From: Pokkaliibacter sp. MBI-7
GTDB taxonomy: Bacteria; Pseudomonadota; Gammaproteobacteria; Pseudomonadales; Balneatricaceae
Length of the DNA stretch: 64,000 nt
NCBI RefSeq assembly: GCF_029846635.1
Contig: NZ_JARVTG010000002.1
Location: forward strand, 682,001-746,000
Direction: 5' to 3'
In this document: positions 1 through 8,046 of the stretch, piece after piece
Layout of the letters: each line of letters starts with the position of its first letter
How positions within the stretch are numbered: the first letter of the stretch is position 1
The notes under the pieces: model-generated
Told to the model about the DNA's origin: nothing
What the model saw: the letters and a program-made list of their open reading frames with translations, nothing else
Databases searched by the model: none
Program-made: the position numbers and the translations under genes

Positions 1-80
1 AGCAGCTTGGCGATCAGTTCAGGGCCAATGCCTGCAGGATCACCCAGCGTCAGGGCAACGGTCGGGCGCAAATTACTCAT
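1..80 (-). CDS. PdxA-like dehydrogenase, N-terminal fragment
   Basis: Only the first 26 codons are inside the window; the gene continues off the left edge. The readable start, MSNLRPTVALTLGDP followed by AGIGPELIAKLL, is the characteristic N-terminus of the PdxA family (4-hydroxythreonine-4-phosphate dehydrogenase). Its start codon overlaps the stop of the TRAP permease gene in an ATGA, so it belongs to that operon. PdxA2-type members next to transporters and GntR regulators typically act in catabolism of four-carbon acid sugars such as threonate or erythronate, usually with a DUF1537 kinase. That role is an inference here. Housekeeping PdxA is the alternative, made less likely by the transporter operon. 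Confidence 0.8.
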   Translation of the reverse strand, partial: MSNLRPTVALTLGDPAGIGPELIAKL

Positions 81-1378
81 TGGGTTACTCCAGTGGTGGG
101 GTAGAGCATGTTGACCAGGGTCATGGGGATCGCCGGGACATAGGTCACCAGCATCAGCACGATAAACAGCACGCCAATCATCGGCAGGTTTACCCGGGTG
201 GTTTTCCACATATCGGTACGGGCGATGGAGCAGGACGTAGCCAGCACTGACGCCACCGGTGGCGTTTGCTGTCCGATAGCCAGATTGAGGGTCAGAATCA
301 GACCGAAATGGATGGGGTCGATGCCGATCTGCTGGATCAGCGGCAGCACGATGGGCACCACCAGAATGATGGCGGCCGCGCCGTGCAGGAACATGCCCAG
401 CACCAGCAACAACACGTTCAGCAATGCCAGCACCAGTACCGGATCGGTGGTGATGGAGGTAATTTCCCGCGCCAGTTGCTGCGGCAGCTGCATCTCGGTG
501 AGGAAGGAGCCAAGAATCGCGGAGGTGGCGACCAGCAACATGACCACGGCAGTCTGCACTACGCCGTCAATCACGGCGCGATACAGCACCTGCAAATCCA
601 TTTCGCGATAGACCAGACCCCCGATCACCAGCGCTGCCAGTACTGCAACACCAGCACCTTCGGTGGCGGTGACGATGCCGCCAAAGATGCCACCGAGAAT
701 GATCACCGGTAGCAGCAGCGCCCAGAATGCCTCGCGGAAGGCTTTGCCCAGCCGGGTAAGGGAGAAGGCTTCCTCACGGGGCAGGTTGTATTTGACAGCG
801 AAGTAGTAGCAGGCGGCTGCCAGCCCGATACCACCGAGAATGCCCGGCACCACGCCTGCAACGAACAGCTTGACCACCGAGGTATCGGCAATCGCGCCAT
901 ACAGGATCATCGACAGCGACGGCGGGATGATGATGGCCAGTGACGCTGAAGCGGAAGTGATAGCGGCGGCAAACTCGGGGTTGTAGTTACGCCGTTTCAT
1001 TTCCGGAATCAGAATCGAACCGGTGGCGGCTACATCGGCCACGGCAGAGCCTGAAATTTCGGCAAAAAACATCGAGACGCCGACATTCACCATGGCCAGA
1101 CCACCGCGCACAAAGCCCACCATGGCCGAGACCAGATTGATCAGTCGTTTCGACAGGCCGGTGGTGTTCATCAGTGCGCCAGCCAGAATAAACAGTGGGA
1201 TGGCAATCAGCGGGAAGCTGGTAGCACCGCTGTACAGGGTCAGCGGGATGTTGACCAGCGCATCCCAGCCCTGAGTCAGCCAGGTGCCGGCGATGGCCAC
1301 CACGCCGATGGCGACGGCAATGGGGACGTTGATCAGCACCAGAACAAAGATTGCAGCAATAACCAGAAGCAGAGTCAT
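77..1378 (-). CDS. dctM: TRAP transporter large permease, DctM family
   Basis: This is the multi-spanning permease subunit of a tripartite ATP-independent periplasmic transporter, which uses an ion gradient to import an organic acid bound by the DctP partner. The 433 residues fit the family length. Hydrophobic segments run throughout, and the family signatures FPLIAIPLFILAGALMN (about residues 55-71), EISGSAVADVAATGSILIPEM and the late GQQTPPVASVL are present. The gene overlaps the DctQ gene upstream and the PdxA-like gene downstream by 4 bp each, indicating translational coupling. The substrate cannot be read from this subunit; neighbours suggest a sugar acid. Confidence 0.95.
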   Translation of the reverse strand: MTLLLVIAAIFVLVLINVPIAVAIGVVAIAGTWLTQGWDALVNIPLTLYSGATSFPLIAIPLFILAGALMNTTGLSKRLINLVSAMVGFVRGGLAMVNVGVSMFFAEISGSAVADVAATGSILIPEMKRRNYNPEFAAAITSASASLAIIIPPSLSMILYGAIADTSVVKLFVAGVVPGILGGIGLAAACYYFAVKYNLPREEAFSLTRLGKAFREAFWALLLPVIILGGIFGGIVTATEGAGVAVLAALVIGGLVYREMDLQVLYRAVIDGVVQTAVVMLLVATSAILGSFLTEMQLPQQLAREITSITTDPVLVLALLNVLLLVLGMFLHGAAAIILVVPIVLPLIQQIGIDPIHFGLILTLNLAIGQQTPPVASVLATSCSIARTDMWKTTRVNLPMIGVLFIVLMLVTYVPAIPMTLVNMLYPTTGVTQ

Positions 1379-1944
1379 GGACGTACCTCCCGGGCCTGAT
1401 GCTGGGCCAGACCTTCTTCCGCCAGACGGATGGCCTCCTCGATGGCTTCATGTTCACTGTCGACGCCCTGACGCATCTTGCGCCAGGCATCCGGCATGCT
1501 CAGCAGCTCGCAGAGGATGAACAGACCGGCACTGACGGGTATCACCGACTGGGTAAAGCTCAGGCTGATCCACGGCAGGGAGACCAGATTGTCCCAGGCC
1601 AGTACGTCGAGCACGTCGTAGCCAAATTTGGCGATGACTGCAAAGAAGCCGATGACGATCAGTTCCGACAGGATGAACAGCACCGAGCGCAGTGGCCCCG
1701 GTGCTTTGCTGACAATGCCGGGAAAGCCCATGTGGGCGCGCTTCAGGGCCGCCAGACTGGCACCGTAGAAGCTCAGCCAGGCCAGCCCGATAGAGGCAAC
1801 TTCGTCATACCAGGTGAAAGAGCTGCCCAGCATGCGCAGCAGTACCGCTGACAGCACGATGACGGTCAGCCCCAGCAGCAGGGCGACAGTGAAGCCTTCC
1901 AGCAGGTATTCAAACCCCTTGCGCAGTATCTTCAGCGGCGACAT
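1375..1944 (-). CDS. dctQ: TRAP transporter small permease, DctQ family
   Basis: Small four-helix subunit that pairs with the adjacent DctM. About 189 residues from the chosen ATG, with membrane segments around LEGFTVALLLGLTVIVLSAVLL, a central block with SELIVIGFFAVIAKFG and a C-terminal SVIPVSAGLFILCELL. The reading frame extends upstream to a GTG at 1998, but the ATG at 1944 has a GGAG five bases before it and gives the usual short cytoplasmic start MSPLKILRKGFEYLLEG. If the GTG were used, DctQ would overlap the end of the DctP gene. Overlaps DctM by 4 bp. Confidence 0.88.
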   Translation of the reverse strand: MSPLKILRKGFEYLLEGFTVALLLGLTVIVLSAVLLRMLGSSFTWYDEVASIGLAWLSFYGASLAALKRAHMGFPGIVSKAPGPLRSVLFILSELIVIGFFAVIAKFGYDVLDVLAWDNLVSLPWISLSFTQSVIPVSAGLFILCELLSMPDAWRKMRQGVDSEHEAIEEAIRLAEEGLAQHQAREVRP

Positions 1945-1994
1945 GGCGACTCCGTGACGGCAGGAAGACGGAGAGGTGATGAGCGATGCCATGA

Positions 1995-2972
1995 TCACTC
2001 ACCTGCCAGCGCCATGGCGCGGTCAACCAGCTGCTGTCCGCCCTCGACCTTTTCGGCAAATTTGGCGTACACCGGTTTGCTTGCGGCAATAAAGGCCTGA
2101 CGGTCCACCTGATTAATCTGGGTGCCTGCCTGAGTCATGTTGTCCAGCAGCGACTTGTCGAGGCTTTCACCCTTGGCGAAGGACCAGCTTTGTGTCTCGG
2201 CTGCCACTTCCCTGATCGCGTTCTGTACCTCTGTTGGCAGCTTGTTCCAGCCATTTTCACTGGCTGTCAGCCAGATGGGGGAATAGACGTGATTGGAGAT
2301 CGACAGGTATTTCTGCACTTCCTGCAGCTTGGCACCGTTGATATTGCTCAGCGGGTTTTCCTGACCATCAACTACGCCGGTCTGCAAGGCGACAAACAGT
2401 TCGGAAAACGCCATGGGCGTCGGATTGGCTCCCCAGGTGGAGAACATCAGGGTGCGCCATTCGCTCTGTGGGGTGCGAATTTTCAGCCCTTGCAGGTCTG
2501 CGGGGGTGTTGATCGGGCGGCTGTTGTTGGTGATCTGACGGAAGCCGTTTTCCCATGTAGAGACAATGTGCAGACCCTTCTTGCTGGCATCAGCAGCCAG
2601 ATCCTTCATCACAATTTCGTCATCGATACGTTTCAGGTGCTGGCGATCCTTGACCAGAAAAGGCATGTCAAACAGCGCAAATTCAGGCGCAACGGAGGAC
2701 ATGATGGAGGAGATGGCGGCCAGATCGACGGTCCCCAGGCGCAGCTTCTGGATCAGCTGACGCTCGTCGCCCAGCTGACCGCTGTCGTAGTACTCAACCT
2801 TGATCTTGTCACCCAGTCTGGCTTGCAGCTTGTTGGTGAATTCCTGTGCGGTCTGCCCTTGCAGGCTGTTGGGAGTGCCGCCAATGGCGAACACGATTTT
2901 TTCTGCGGCGTGGCTGGCGATGCTGCCTAGAGAGAACAGCAGGGCGGTAGTGGTGGCGAGTTTCTTCAGCAT
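1995..2972 (-). CDS. dctP: TRAP transporter substrate-binding protein, DctP family
   Basis: Periplasmic solute receptor of the DctPQM system. It begins with a Sec signal peptide (MLKKLATTTALLFSLGSIASHA, cleavage before AEKIVFA). It shows the family core LKIRTPQSEWRTLMFSTWGANPTPMAFSELFVALQTGVVDGQENP at about residues 143-187, where the Arg normally binds the substrate carboxylate. An AAGGA ribosome site lies upstream. It is first in the transporter operon, the usual position for the most abundant component. The protein is strikingly similar to the second, orphan DctP at 4257-5234. Substrate is unknown; an aldonic or uronic acid is inferred from the PdxA-like gene and GntR regulator. Confidence 0.93.
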   Translation of the reverse strand: MLKKLATTTALLFSLGSIASHAAEKIVFAIGGTPNSLQGQTAQEFTNKLQARLGDKIKVEYYDSGQLGDERQLIQKLRLGTVDLAAISSIMSSVAPEFALFDMPFLVKDRQHLKRIDDEIVMKDLAADASKKGLHIVSTWENGFRQITNNSRPINTPADLQGLKIRTPQSEWRTLMFSTWGANPTPMAFSELFVALQTGVVDGQENPLSNINGAKLQEVQKYLSISNHVYSPIWLTASENGWNKLPTEVQNAIREVAAETQSWSFAKGESLDKSLLDNMTQAGTQINQVDRQAFIAASKPVYAKFAEKVEGGQQLVDRAMALAGE

Positions 2973-3076
2973 TGTCTCATCCTTATTTTTGTTGTGTTTC
3001 GAGGTGGAGTGGCGGTGTCGTCGTGATGCTTCACCGTCCTTTTGATGCTGTACTGCTATCGGCCTTTCTTCTTTTT

Positions 3077-3105
3077 CTGGTCGACTGGTATGTGAACCAG
3101 ACCAG
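3077..3105. promoter_or_regulatory. Nested CTGGT/ACCAG repeats, candidate GntR operator
   Basis: The 336-bp gap between DctP and the GntR gene holds no credible gene. It contains two CTGGT copies (3077, 3085) followed by two ACCAG copies (3096, 3101), giving the inverted repeat CTGGT-N6-ACCAG at 3085-3100. TGGT/ACCA half-sites are common for FadR-subfamily GntR regulators. It lies upstream of the TRAP operon on its coding strand, so it may be the operator for the adjacent regulator. No promoter hexamers were assigned. Confidence 0.4.
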
Positions 3106-3308
3106 TTGTTTGAAGGTTAGTGGACAGGGGTTTTATCGTCAAGGAAAAAAATGCCGGATTTTTAGGTGCCGGGATGCGATGCGCTATTGCGTGTCAGAGA
3201 GCCAGCAGGAGATGCGCTGGCGATGGGTGTACGACTGGCAGGATGGCAGGATGGCAGGATAAATAGCGTGCCGGGAGAGATGGCTGAATACAAAGAGGGG
3301 AGGCGGGA

Positions 3309-4046
3309 TTACTCCGCCTCATCCATGGCTTCTACAGTCGTGATATAGACACTGTGCAGGTGATTGAGCATGGCTTTCTCGGCCTGATCAGGATCCTTGG
3401 CTTTGAGGGCATCGTAAATCATCACGTGCTCATGGTAGCTGCGCTCAATGGAGCCTTCCTTGACCATGACCGCCCGGCGAAAGTTGAGGCCGTAGGCATA
3501 CAGTTCTTCTGAGTAGGCCAGCAGAATATCGTTACGCGAATACTCGGCAATCAGCTTGTGAAAGCGCTTGTCGGAGAGCTGGAAGTACACTGGCTGGCTA
3601 AACAGCTCCTTCTGCTGGTTGAGCAACACCTGCATTTCCTTAAGCCCGGCCGCGTCAATATAGAGCGCTGCCTTGCGAGCGATAGCCGCCTCCACCACCT
3701 TGCGGCTGTCGAATACGGTCTCGATGTCATAGTTATTAATTTCCAGATTACCAAGCTCAGGAATCAGCTCACTGCAGCGTTGCAGTAACCGCTCATCACG
3801 CTTGACCCGGGTTTTGGCACCGTGGGAGACCTGGATCAGCCCGTAGGCGGCAATCAGGCCAAGGGCTCCCCGCACGGTTTCCCGGCTGACCCCGAACAGG
3901 GTGCCCAGCTCACGTTCGCTGGGGAGCTCATCCCCGTCCCGCAGCAGACCGGTGAAGATCATTTCCAGCAGTTTGCCTGCAAGCACTTCCTTCTTGGTCT
4001 TATTTTTAAGCGCCTGTTCAAAGGCGAAAAGCTGAGTCGTCATCAT
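3309..4046 (-). CDS. GntR family (FCD-type) transcriptional regulator
   Basis: DNA-binding regulator of about 245 residues with an N-terminal winged helix. LRDGDELPSERELGTLFGVSRETVRGALGLIAAYGLIQVSHG matches the GntR helix-turn-helix, and it is followed by an all-helical FCD effector domain with FHKLIAEYSRNDILL and a late YHEHVMIYDALKAKDPDQAEKAMLNHL. I start it at the tandem ATGs at 4046, because the longer frame to 4109 would translate through a TGGT/ACCA-containing segment that looks like its own control region. It lies between two DctP genes and probably controls the TRAP operon. The ligand is presumably the transported acid or a derivative. Confidence 0.85.
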   Translation of the reverse strand: MMTTQLFAFEQALKNKTKKEVLAGKLLEMIFTGLLRDGDELPSERELGTLFGVSRETVRGALGLIAAYGLIQVSHGAKTRVKRDERLLQRCSELIPELGNLEINNYDIETVFDSRKVVEAAIARKAALYIDAAGLKEMQVLLNQQKELFSQPVYFQLSDKRFHKLIAEYSRNDILLAYSEELYAYGLNFRRAVMVKEGSIERSYHEHVMIYDALKAKDPDQAEKAMLNHLHSVYITTVEAMDEAE

Positions 4047-4066
4047 ATTTATCTCGTATGGAGTCC

Positions 4067-4083
4067 GTACCAGTATACCAATC
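4067..4083. promoter_or_regulatory. Candidate autoregulatory operator of the GntR gene
   Basis: Upstream of the GntR start lies ACCAGTATACCA (4069-4080), which combines a GTATAC palindrome with ACCA half-sites. It resembles the ACCAG elements before the TRAP operon. Interpretation as a GntR-family site is inference. Confidence 0.3.
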
Positions 4084-4256
4084 CGTTTTAATAAATCACG
4101 ACAGGTCACAATACTGAGGAGAATAGGCAGGAAACAGAAAGTACGCCAATCAGGTCACTGTATGGCTGATCGTCTGGCTGGCTGATTGAGGTCGGAGGGC
4201 GCCCAGCGTATCGAGTGAATAAGTGGCTGAAACCAGCAGGTGGTTGCGGGAATACG

Positions 4257-5234
4257 CTAATGTCCGGCCAGACCCATGGCGCGCTCGATCAGGGCATCAC
4301 CGCCTTTTACCTGTCGGGCAAACTGGGCATAGACCGGCCTGCTGGCTGCGATAAAGGTGATGCGGTCAACGGTGTTGATCTGTACACCTGACTTTCCAAG
4401 ACTCTCAAGCAGTGAGCGATCCAGCCTTTCCCCTTCGGCCAAAGACCAGTGCTGTGCATCTTGCGCCACTTCTGTGATCGCCGTCTGCACCGCAGCGGGG
4501 AGCTGCTGCCAGCCGCTGTCACTGGCGGTCAGCCAGATGGGGTAATAGACGTGGTTGGAAATGGACAGGAATTTCTGCACGTCTTGCAGCCTGGCGCCGT
4601 TGATATTGCTGAGTGGATTCTCTTCGCCGTCGACTTCGCCCGTCTGCAGTGCGACGAACAGGTGGGAGAAAGGCATCGGTACCGGCCGGGCGCCCCAGGT
4701 GGTAAACATCAGGCTGCGCCACTCGCTTTGCGGTGTGCGGATACGCAGACCTTTCAGGTCATCCGGGCTGTGGATGGGGCGACTGTTATTGCTGATCTGC
4801 CGGAAACCATTCTCCCAGGTCGAGATGATATGCAGACCATGGCGGCTGGCTGCGGCGGCCAGGTCCGTCATGACGATGGCATCGTCGATGCGCTGCAGGT
4901 GCTGACGGTCCCTGACCAGAAAAGGCATGTCGAACAGGGCAAATTCCGGCACTTTGGCAGACATGATGGAGGAAATGGTGGCCAGCTGGATCTGGCCGTC
5001 ACGCAGCTTATCGAGCAGATCCTGTTCGTCGCCGAGCTTCCCGTCGCTGTAATACTCGACCTGATACTGGTCGCCCAGTCTGGCCTGCAGCTGCTCGCTG
5101 AAGCGTCGGGCAGTCTGCCCCTGCAGACTGTCAGCCGTGCCGCCGTTGGCGAAGATGATCTTTTCCACGGCCTGACTGACAGGGCTGCACAGTGACAGCA
5201 GCAGCGTCATACCGGTGATGAGGTGCTTCAGCAT
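4257..5234 (-). CDS. Orphan TRAP substrate-binding protein, DctP family
   Basis: A second periplasmic binding protein of 325 residues with signal peptide MLKHLITGMTLLLSLCSPVSQA. The chosen ATG at 5234 has GGAGTGAGATA directly upstream; an in-frame start at 5255 would lengthen it by 7 residues. It aligns nearly end to end with the DctP at 1995-2972, sharing blocks such as GLRIRTPQSEWRSLMFTTWGARP and SISNHVYYPIWLTAS, so the two are recent paralogues. There is no permease pair beside it. It may share the DctQM at 77-1944, broadening or sensing substrate, or be a duplicate drifting in function. Confidence 0.88.
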   Translation of the reverse strand: MLKHLITGMTLLLSLCSPVSQAVEKIIFANGGTADSLQGQTARRFSEQLQARLGDQYQVEYYSDGKLGDEQDLLDKLRDGQIQLATISSIMSAKVPEFALFDMPFLVRDRQHLQRIDDAIVMTDLAAAASRHGLHIISTWENGFRQISNNSRPIHSPDDLKGLRIRTPQSEWRSLMFTTWGARPVPMPFSHLFVALQTGEVDGEENPLSNINGARLQDVQKFLSISNHVYYPIWLTASDSGWQQLPAAVQTAITEVAQDAQHWSLAEGERLDRSLLESLGKSGVQINTVDRITFIAASRPVYAQFARQVKGGDALIERAMGLAGH

Positions 5235-5390
5235 TATCTCACTCCTCATTAACAAGCCGCTGGGGCATCGTCACCAGAAAGCGGGTGAGAGGATTCGACT
5301 TACAAGTTTAGAACCCTGTTCTGGCGATGGCTGTCTGATTGCCGCCATTAATCACCCGTTTGCTGCCGATCTGCGGCCAAAGAGGGGCAT

Positions 5391-5415
5391 AAAAAAGCCG
5401 CCCTTAAAGGGCGGC
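5391..5415 (-). terminator. Intrinsic terminator of the oxidoreductase gene
   Basis: Read on the minus strand: an 8-bp perfect stem (GCCGCCCT / AGGGCGGC, loop TTA) followed by a run of six T. It lies 64 bp beyond the stop codon of the oxidoreductase at 5479-6486 and insulates the orphan DctP gene. Confidence 0.88.
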
Positions 5416-5478
5416 AACTGAATGAGCCAGTCACACCGGAGTGATGGTGACCGGCCAGGCGCAAGAGAGGGAAATCAA

Positions 5479-6486
5479 TCAGGCATAGAAGGCCGGTTTG
5501 GCGGGGATATCGATGGGCACGATGCGTTTTTCATGCTTGGCCTGCACGCAGGCATCGGAGGTCAGTGACACCACATACCCATCCCATGCGTTCGGGCCTT
5601 CTACCACCCCGCGTTGGGTCGCACTGATCCACTCCTGAAACTCGGTATCAAACGCCTGGGTAAAGCGCAGTTTCCAGTCCTGCAGGATGGGCGTCGCGGT
5701 CACCGCGTTGCTACGGGTAGTGACTGAGGCCGGCTCGGGCAGGTAAGCGATACCTTTCTCATTGACCACCTGACAGGAGATGTCATAACCGTACTGGCAG
5801 TTGATGAAAACTTCTGTGGAGATACGTACGCCCGCCCGGGTTTCCAGCAGGATGATGTGCGGGTCCTGCAGGTCGCGGGCAACCAGACTGCTGCTTCTTG
5901 GCAGGATGACCTGAGCCGAGATGTACTCGTCCTGCAGCATCCAGCGCAGGATATCGATTTCATGTACGAAGGAGTCTGTAATCGCCATGTCATCGGTGAA
6001 GAACGGGAAGGCCGGATTGCGATGTGCACAGTTAATGATCAGCGGTGCGCCAAGGTTGCCGCTGTCGACCACCTCTTTCAGCGCCCGATAACCCTGATCG
6101 TAGCGACGCATGAAGCCGACCTGCACAAGTTTTTTTCCGTGTGCCATTTCAGCTTCAACAATCCGGCGGCAGCCTTCCGCGGTGGTGGCCAGTGGCTTTT
6201 CGCAGAACACCGGTTTGCCCGCAGCAATGGCAGCCAGCACGTATTCTTCATGGGTTGGCCCCCAGGACGTCACGATCACGGCATCTACATCAGCATCGGC
6301 AATGACCTGCTGGCCGGTGCTGTGCACGCGGGCGTTGACGTTGGTAATGCTGGCCGCCTGCTGTGCCTGCGCTGCATCGACATCGGTGACCGCAACGATC
6401 GTGGCGCCACTGAGTTTATTGGTGATGCGATTGATGTGTTCTTTACCGATGGCACCTGTGCCAATAACGCCGATCTTCAAAGTCAT
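5479..6486 (-). CDS. Gfo/Idh/MocA oxidoreductase, inositol 2-dehydrogenase-like
   Basis: NAD-dependent sugar or polyol dehydrogenase of 335 residues. The Rossmann nucleotide site GVIGTGAIGKEH is at residues 6-17, the conserved CEKPLATTAEGCRRIVEAE at about 93-112, and the catalytic-region block SFVHEIDILRWML follows. The overall sequence and length resemble IolG (myo-inositol 2-dehydrogenase), including QVGFMRRYDQGY. No other inositol catabolic genes are near, so the substrate may be another cyclic polyol or sugar. It is divergent from a LacI-type regulator and has operator-like palindromes in its promoter region. Confidence 0.85.
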   Translation of the reverse strand: MTLKIGVIGTGAIGKEHINRITNKLSGATIVAVTDVDAAQAQQAASITNVNARVHSTGQQVIADADVDAVIVTSWGPTHEEYVLAAIAAGKPVFCEKPLATTAEGCRRIVEAEMAHGKKLVQVGFMRRYDQGYRALKEVVDSGNLGAPLIINCAHRNPAFPFFTDDMAITDSFVHEIDILRWMLQDEYISAQVILPRSSSLVARDLQDPHIILLETRAGVRISTEVFINCQYGYDISCQVVNEKGIAYLPEPASVTTRSNAVTATPILQDWKLRFTQAFDTEFQEWISATQRGVVEGPNAWDGYVVSLTSDACVQAKHEKRIVPIDIPAKPAFYA

Positions 6487-6672
6487 AGTAGGGCCTTTCT
6501 CATTTCTGGCTGTTCCAGCCTTGGTTTTGTCTTTGTTGATGATGAGCGAGGCCAGTCAGATGGCCGCTGCCGTCAGGAACTCATTCAGTGTGGCGCAGGG
6601 TCAGCACACGCAGGTCTGATCCGGGTGAGTTGAATGTGAGCACCTTCCCGGGTGGATGCAGATGTCGTCATT

Positions 6673-6692
6673 AATGATGTAAAAATATCATT
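6673..6692. promoter_or_regulatory. LacI-type operator 1
   Basis: AATGATGT-AAAA-ATATCATT, an inverted repeat with one mismatch, in the gap between the divergent oxidoreductase and LacI genes. It matches operator 2 at 6840-6859 and lies on the oxidoreductase side, where it could repress that promoter. Confidence 0.6.
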
Positions 6693-6839
6693 GATGTTTT
6701 TGTTTCATCATGCTGGCCACCTCATTACACTGCTCAGCCAGCCATCCTTTAATGGCTTTGATTCTAGATATTGCCGCGATTCAGCGTCAATTCAGTGAAG
6801 TGATGTTCTATCTTTAACCTCACTGGAGCGACAAATTTA

Positions 6840-6859
6840 AATGATGTAAAAACATCATT
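6840..6859. promoter_or_regulatory. LacI-type operator 2
   Basis: AATGATGT-AAAA-ACATCATT, a perfect 8-bp inverted repeat with a 4-bp centre. Its centre is 167 bp from that of operator 1, close to 16 helical turns, which suits looping by a tetrameric or paired-dimer repressor. It lies just before the regulator gene and suggests autoregulation. Confidence 0.65.
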
Positions 6860-6899
6860 TTTGATGATGGCTAAAAATGATGATCAGGGAGTTGCTGCA

Positions 6900-7940
6900 G
6901 TGAAATCGAAACGACCTACGATCAGTGATGTAGCAGCCGCCGCAGGTGTCGGAGCTGCCACCGTTGATCGGGTGCTGAACGGGCGGGCGCGGGTTAAACC
7001 GGAAACGGCGCGGCGTATTTTGCAGGCGGCGGAGGCTATCAACTATCGTGCGGCCAATATCCTGCGGGAACGGGTCAAAGAGGTCGAACAGCAACAAAAA
7101 CTGGGGTTCCTGCTGCTCAAGCAAAGCTGTCTGTTTTATCAGGGCCTCGGACGGGAACTGAAGCACGCCTGTGTGCAGGCAGGGCATCAGCCGGTGCTGA
7201 CCTATATGGAAGATCTGCGGCCGGATGTACTGGCCGCAGAGCTGGACGCACTGGCAGGCAAAGTGGATGCGGTGGCCTTGCCGGTGGCTGACCACCCACA
7301 GATTCGGCAGGTGGTGCGTACCCTGTACGAGCGTGATATTCCCGTGGTGACTATTGTCTCGGACCTGGGAACTGCCGAGCGGATGGGGTTTATCGGGCTG
7401 GACAGCCGTATGGCGGGCCGCACCGCAGGGTGGGCTGTGGCTCGCCTGAGCCAGAAGCCCGGCAAGGTGGGCATCCTGTTAAGCAGCCATCGATACGCCT
7501 GTCAGGATACCTGCGAGGTCAGCTTTCGTTCCTACTTCCGCGAGAAAGCTCAGGACTTCCATGTGGTCGAGGCACTGATCAGTCTGGAAGAGCCGCGTCT
7601 GGCGCAAGAGGGGACGCTGGAGCTGCTGGAACTGCATCCTGATCTGGTGGCGATCTATGTTACCGGCGGCGGAGTGGAAGGCGTCATTGATGCGCTGCGT
7701 AGCAGTCCACGGGCGCAGGAGATTACGGTGGTATGCAATGAGCTGACTGATCTGACACGGGCAGCATTAGCTGACGGCATTGTTGATCTGGTGATTTCGC
7801 ACCCATTGCCGTCACTGGCGGAAAAGACCGTGGATATGATGGTACGTGCCATTGGTGCTGGGAAAGGTTTCCGGCCTGAGATAGTGACGCTGCCGTTTGA
7901 GCTGTTTACTGCTGAAAATATCGAGCCAACGGGGTGCTGA
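6900..7940 (+). CDS. LacI family transcriptional regulator
   Basis: Repressor with an N-terminal LacI helix-turn-helix (PTISDVAAAAGVGAATVDRVLNGRARVKPETARRI, about residues 5-39) and a periplasmic-binding-protein-like ligand domain. I choose the GTG at 6900, which has GGGAG upstream and gives the family-typical short lead MKSKRPTISDVA. Upstream TTG/ATG codons at 6861-6867 would start directly beside operator 2. It probably controls the divergent oxidoreductase and itself through the two palindromes. The ligand domain resembles the sugar-binding branch of the family; the effector is unknown. Confidence 0.87.
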   Translation: MKSKRPTISDVAAAAGVGAATVDRVLNGRARVKPETARRILQAAEAINYRAANILRERVKEVEQQQKLGFLLLKQSCLFYQGLGRELKHACVQAGHQPVLTYMEDLRPDVLAAELDALAGKVDAVALPVADHPQIRQVVRTLYERDIPVVTIVSDLGTAERMGFIGLDSRMAGRTAGWAVARLSQKPGKVGILLSSHRYACQDTCEVSFRSYFREKAQDFHVVEALISLEEPRLAQEGTLELLELHPDLVAIYVTGGGVEGVIDALRSSPRAQEITVVCNELTDLTRAALADGIVDLVISHPLPSLAEKTVDMMVRAIGAGKGFRPEIVTLPFELFTAENIEPTGC

Positions 7941-8046
7941 CCCACTGCAACACGTTCAGGGGCTGATCGGGGCATGCAGACAGAGCAGGCGGCAGGGGAT
8001 TGCAGCGTCATCCCCGGAGCCTGTGGGGGCATCTGAAGCGATAGCC

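Noticed and set aside
2190..2930. 246-residue plus-strand frame opposite dctP
   Set aside because: Shadow frame caused by high GC at third positions of dctP; the same pattern appears opposite the other dctP genes.
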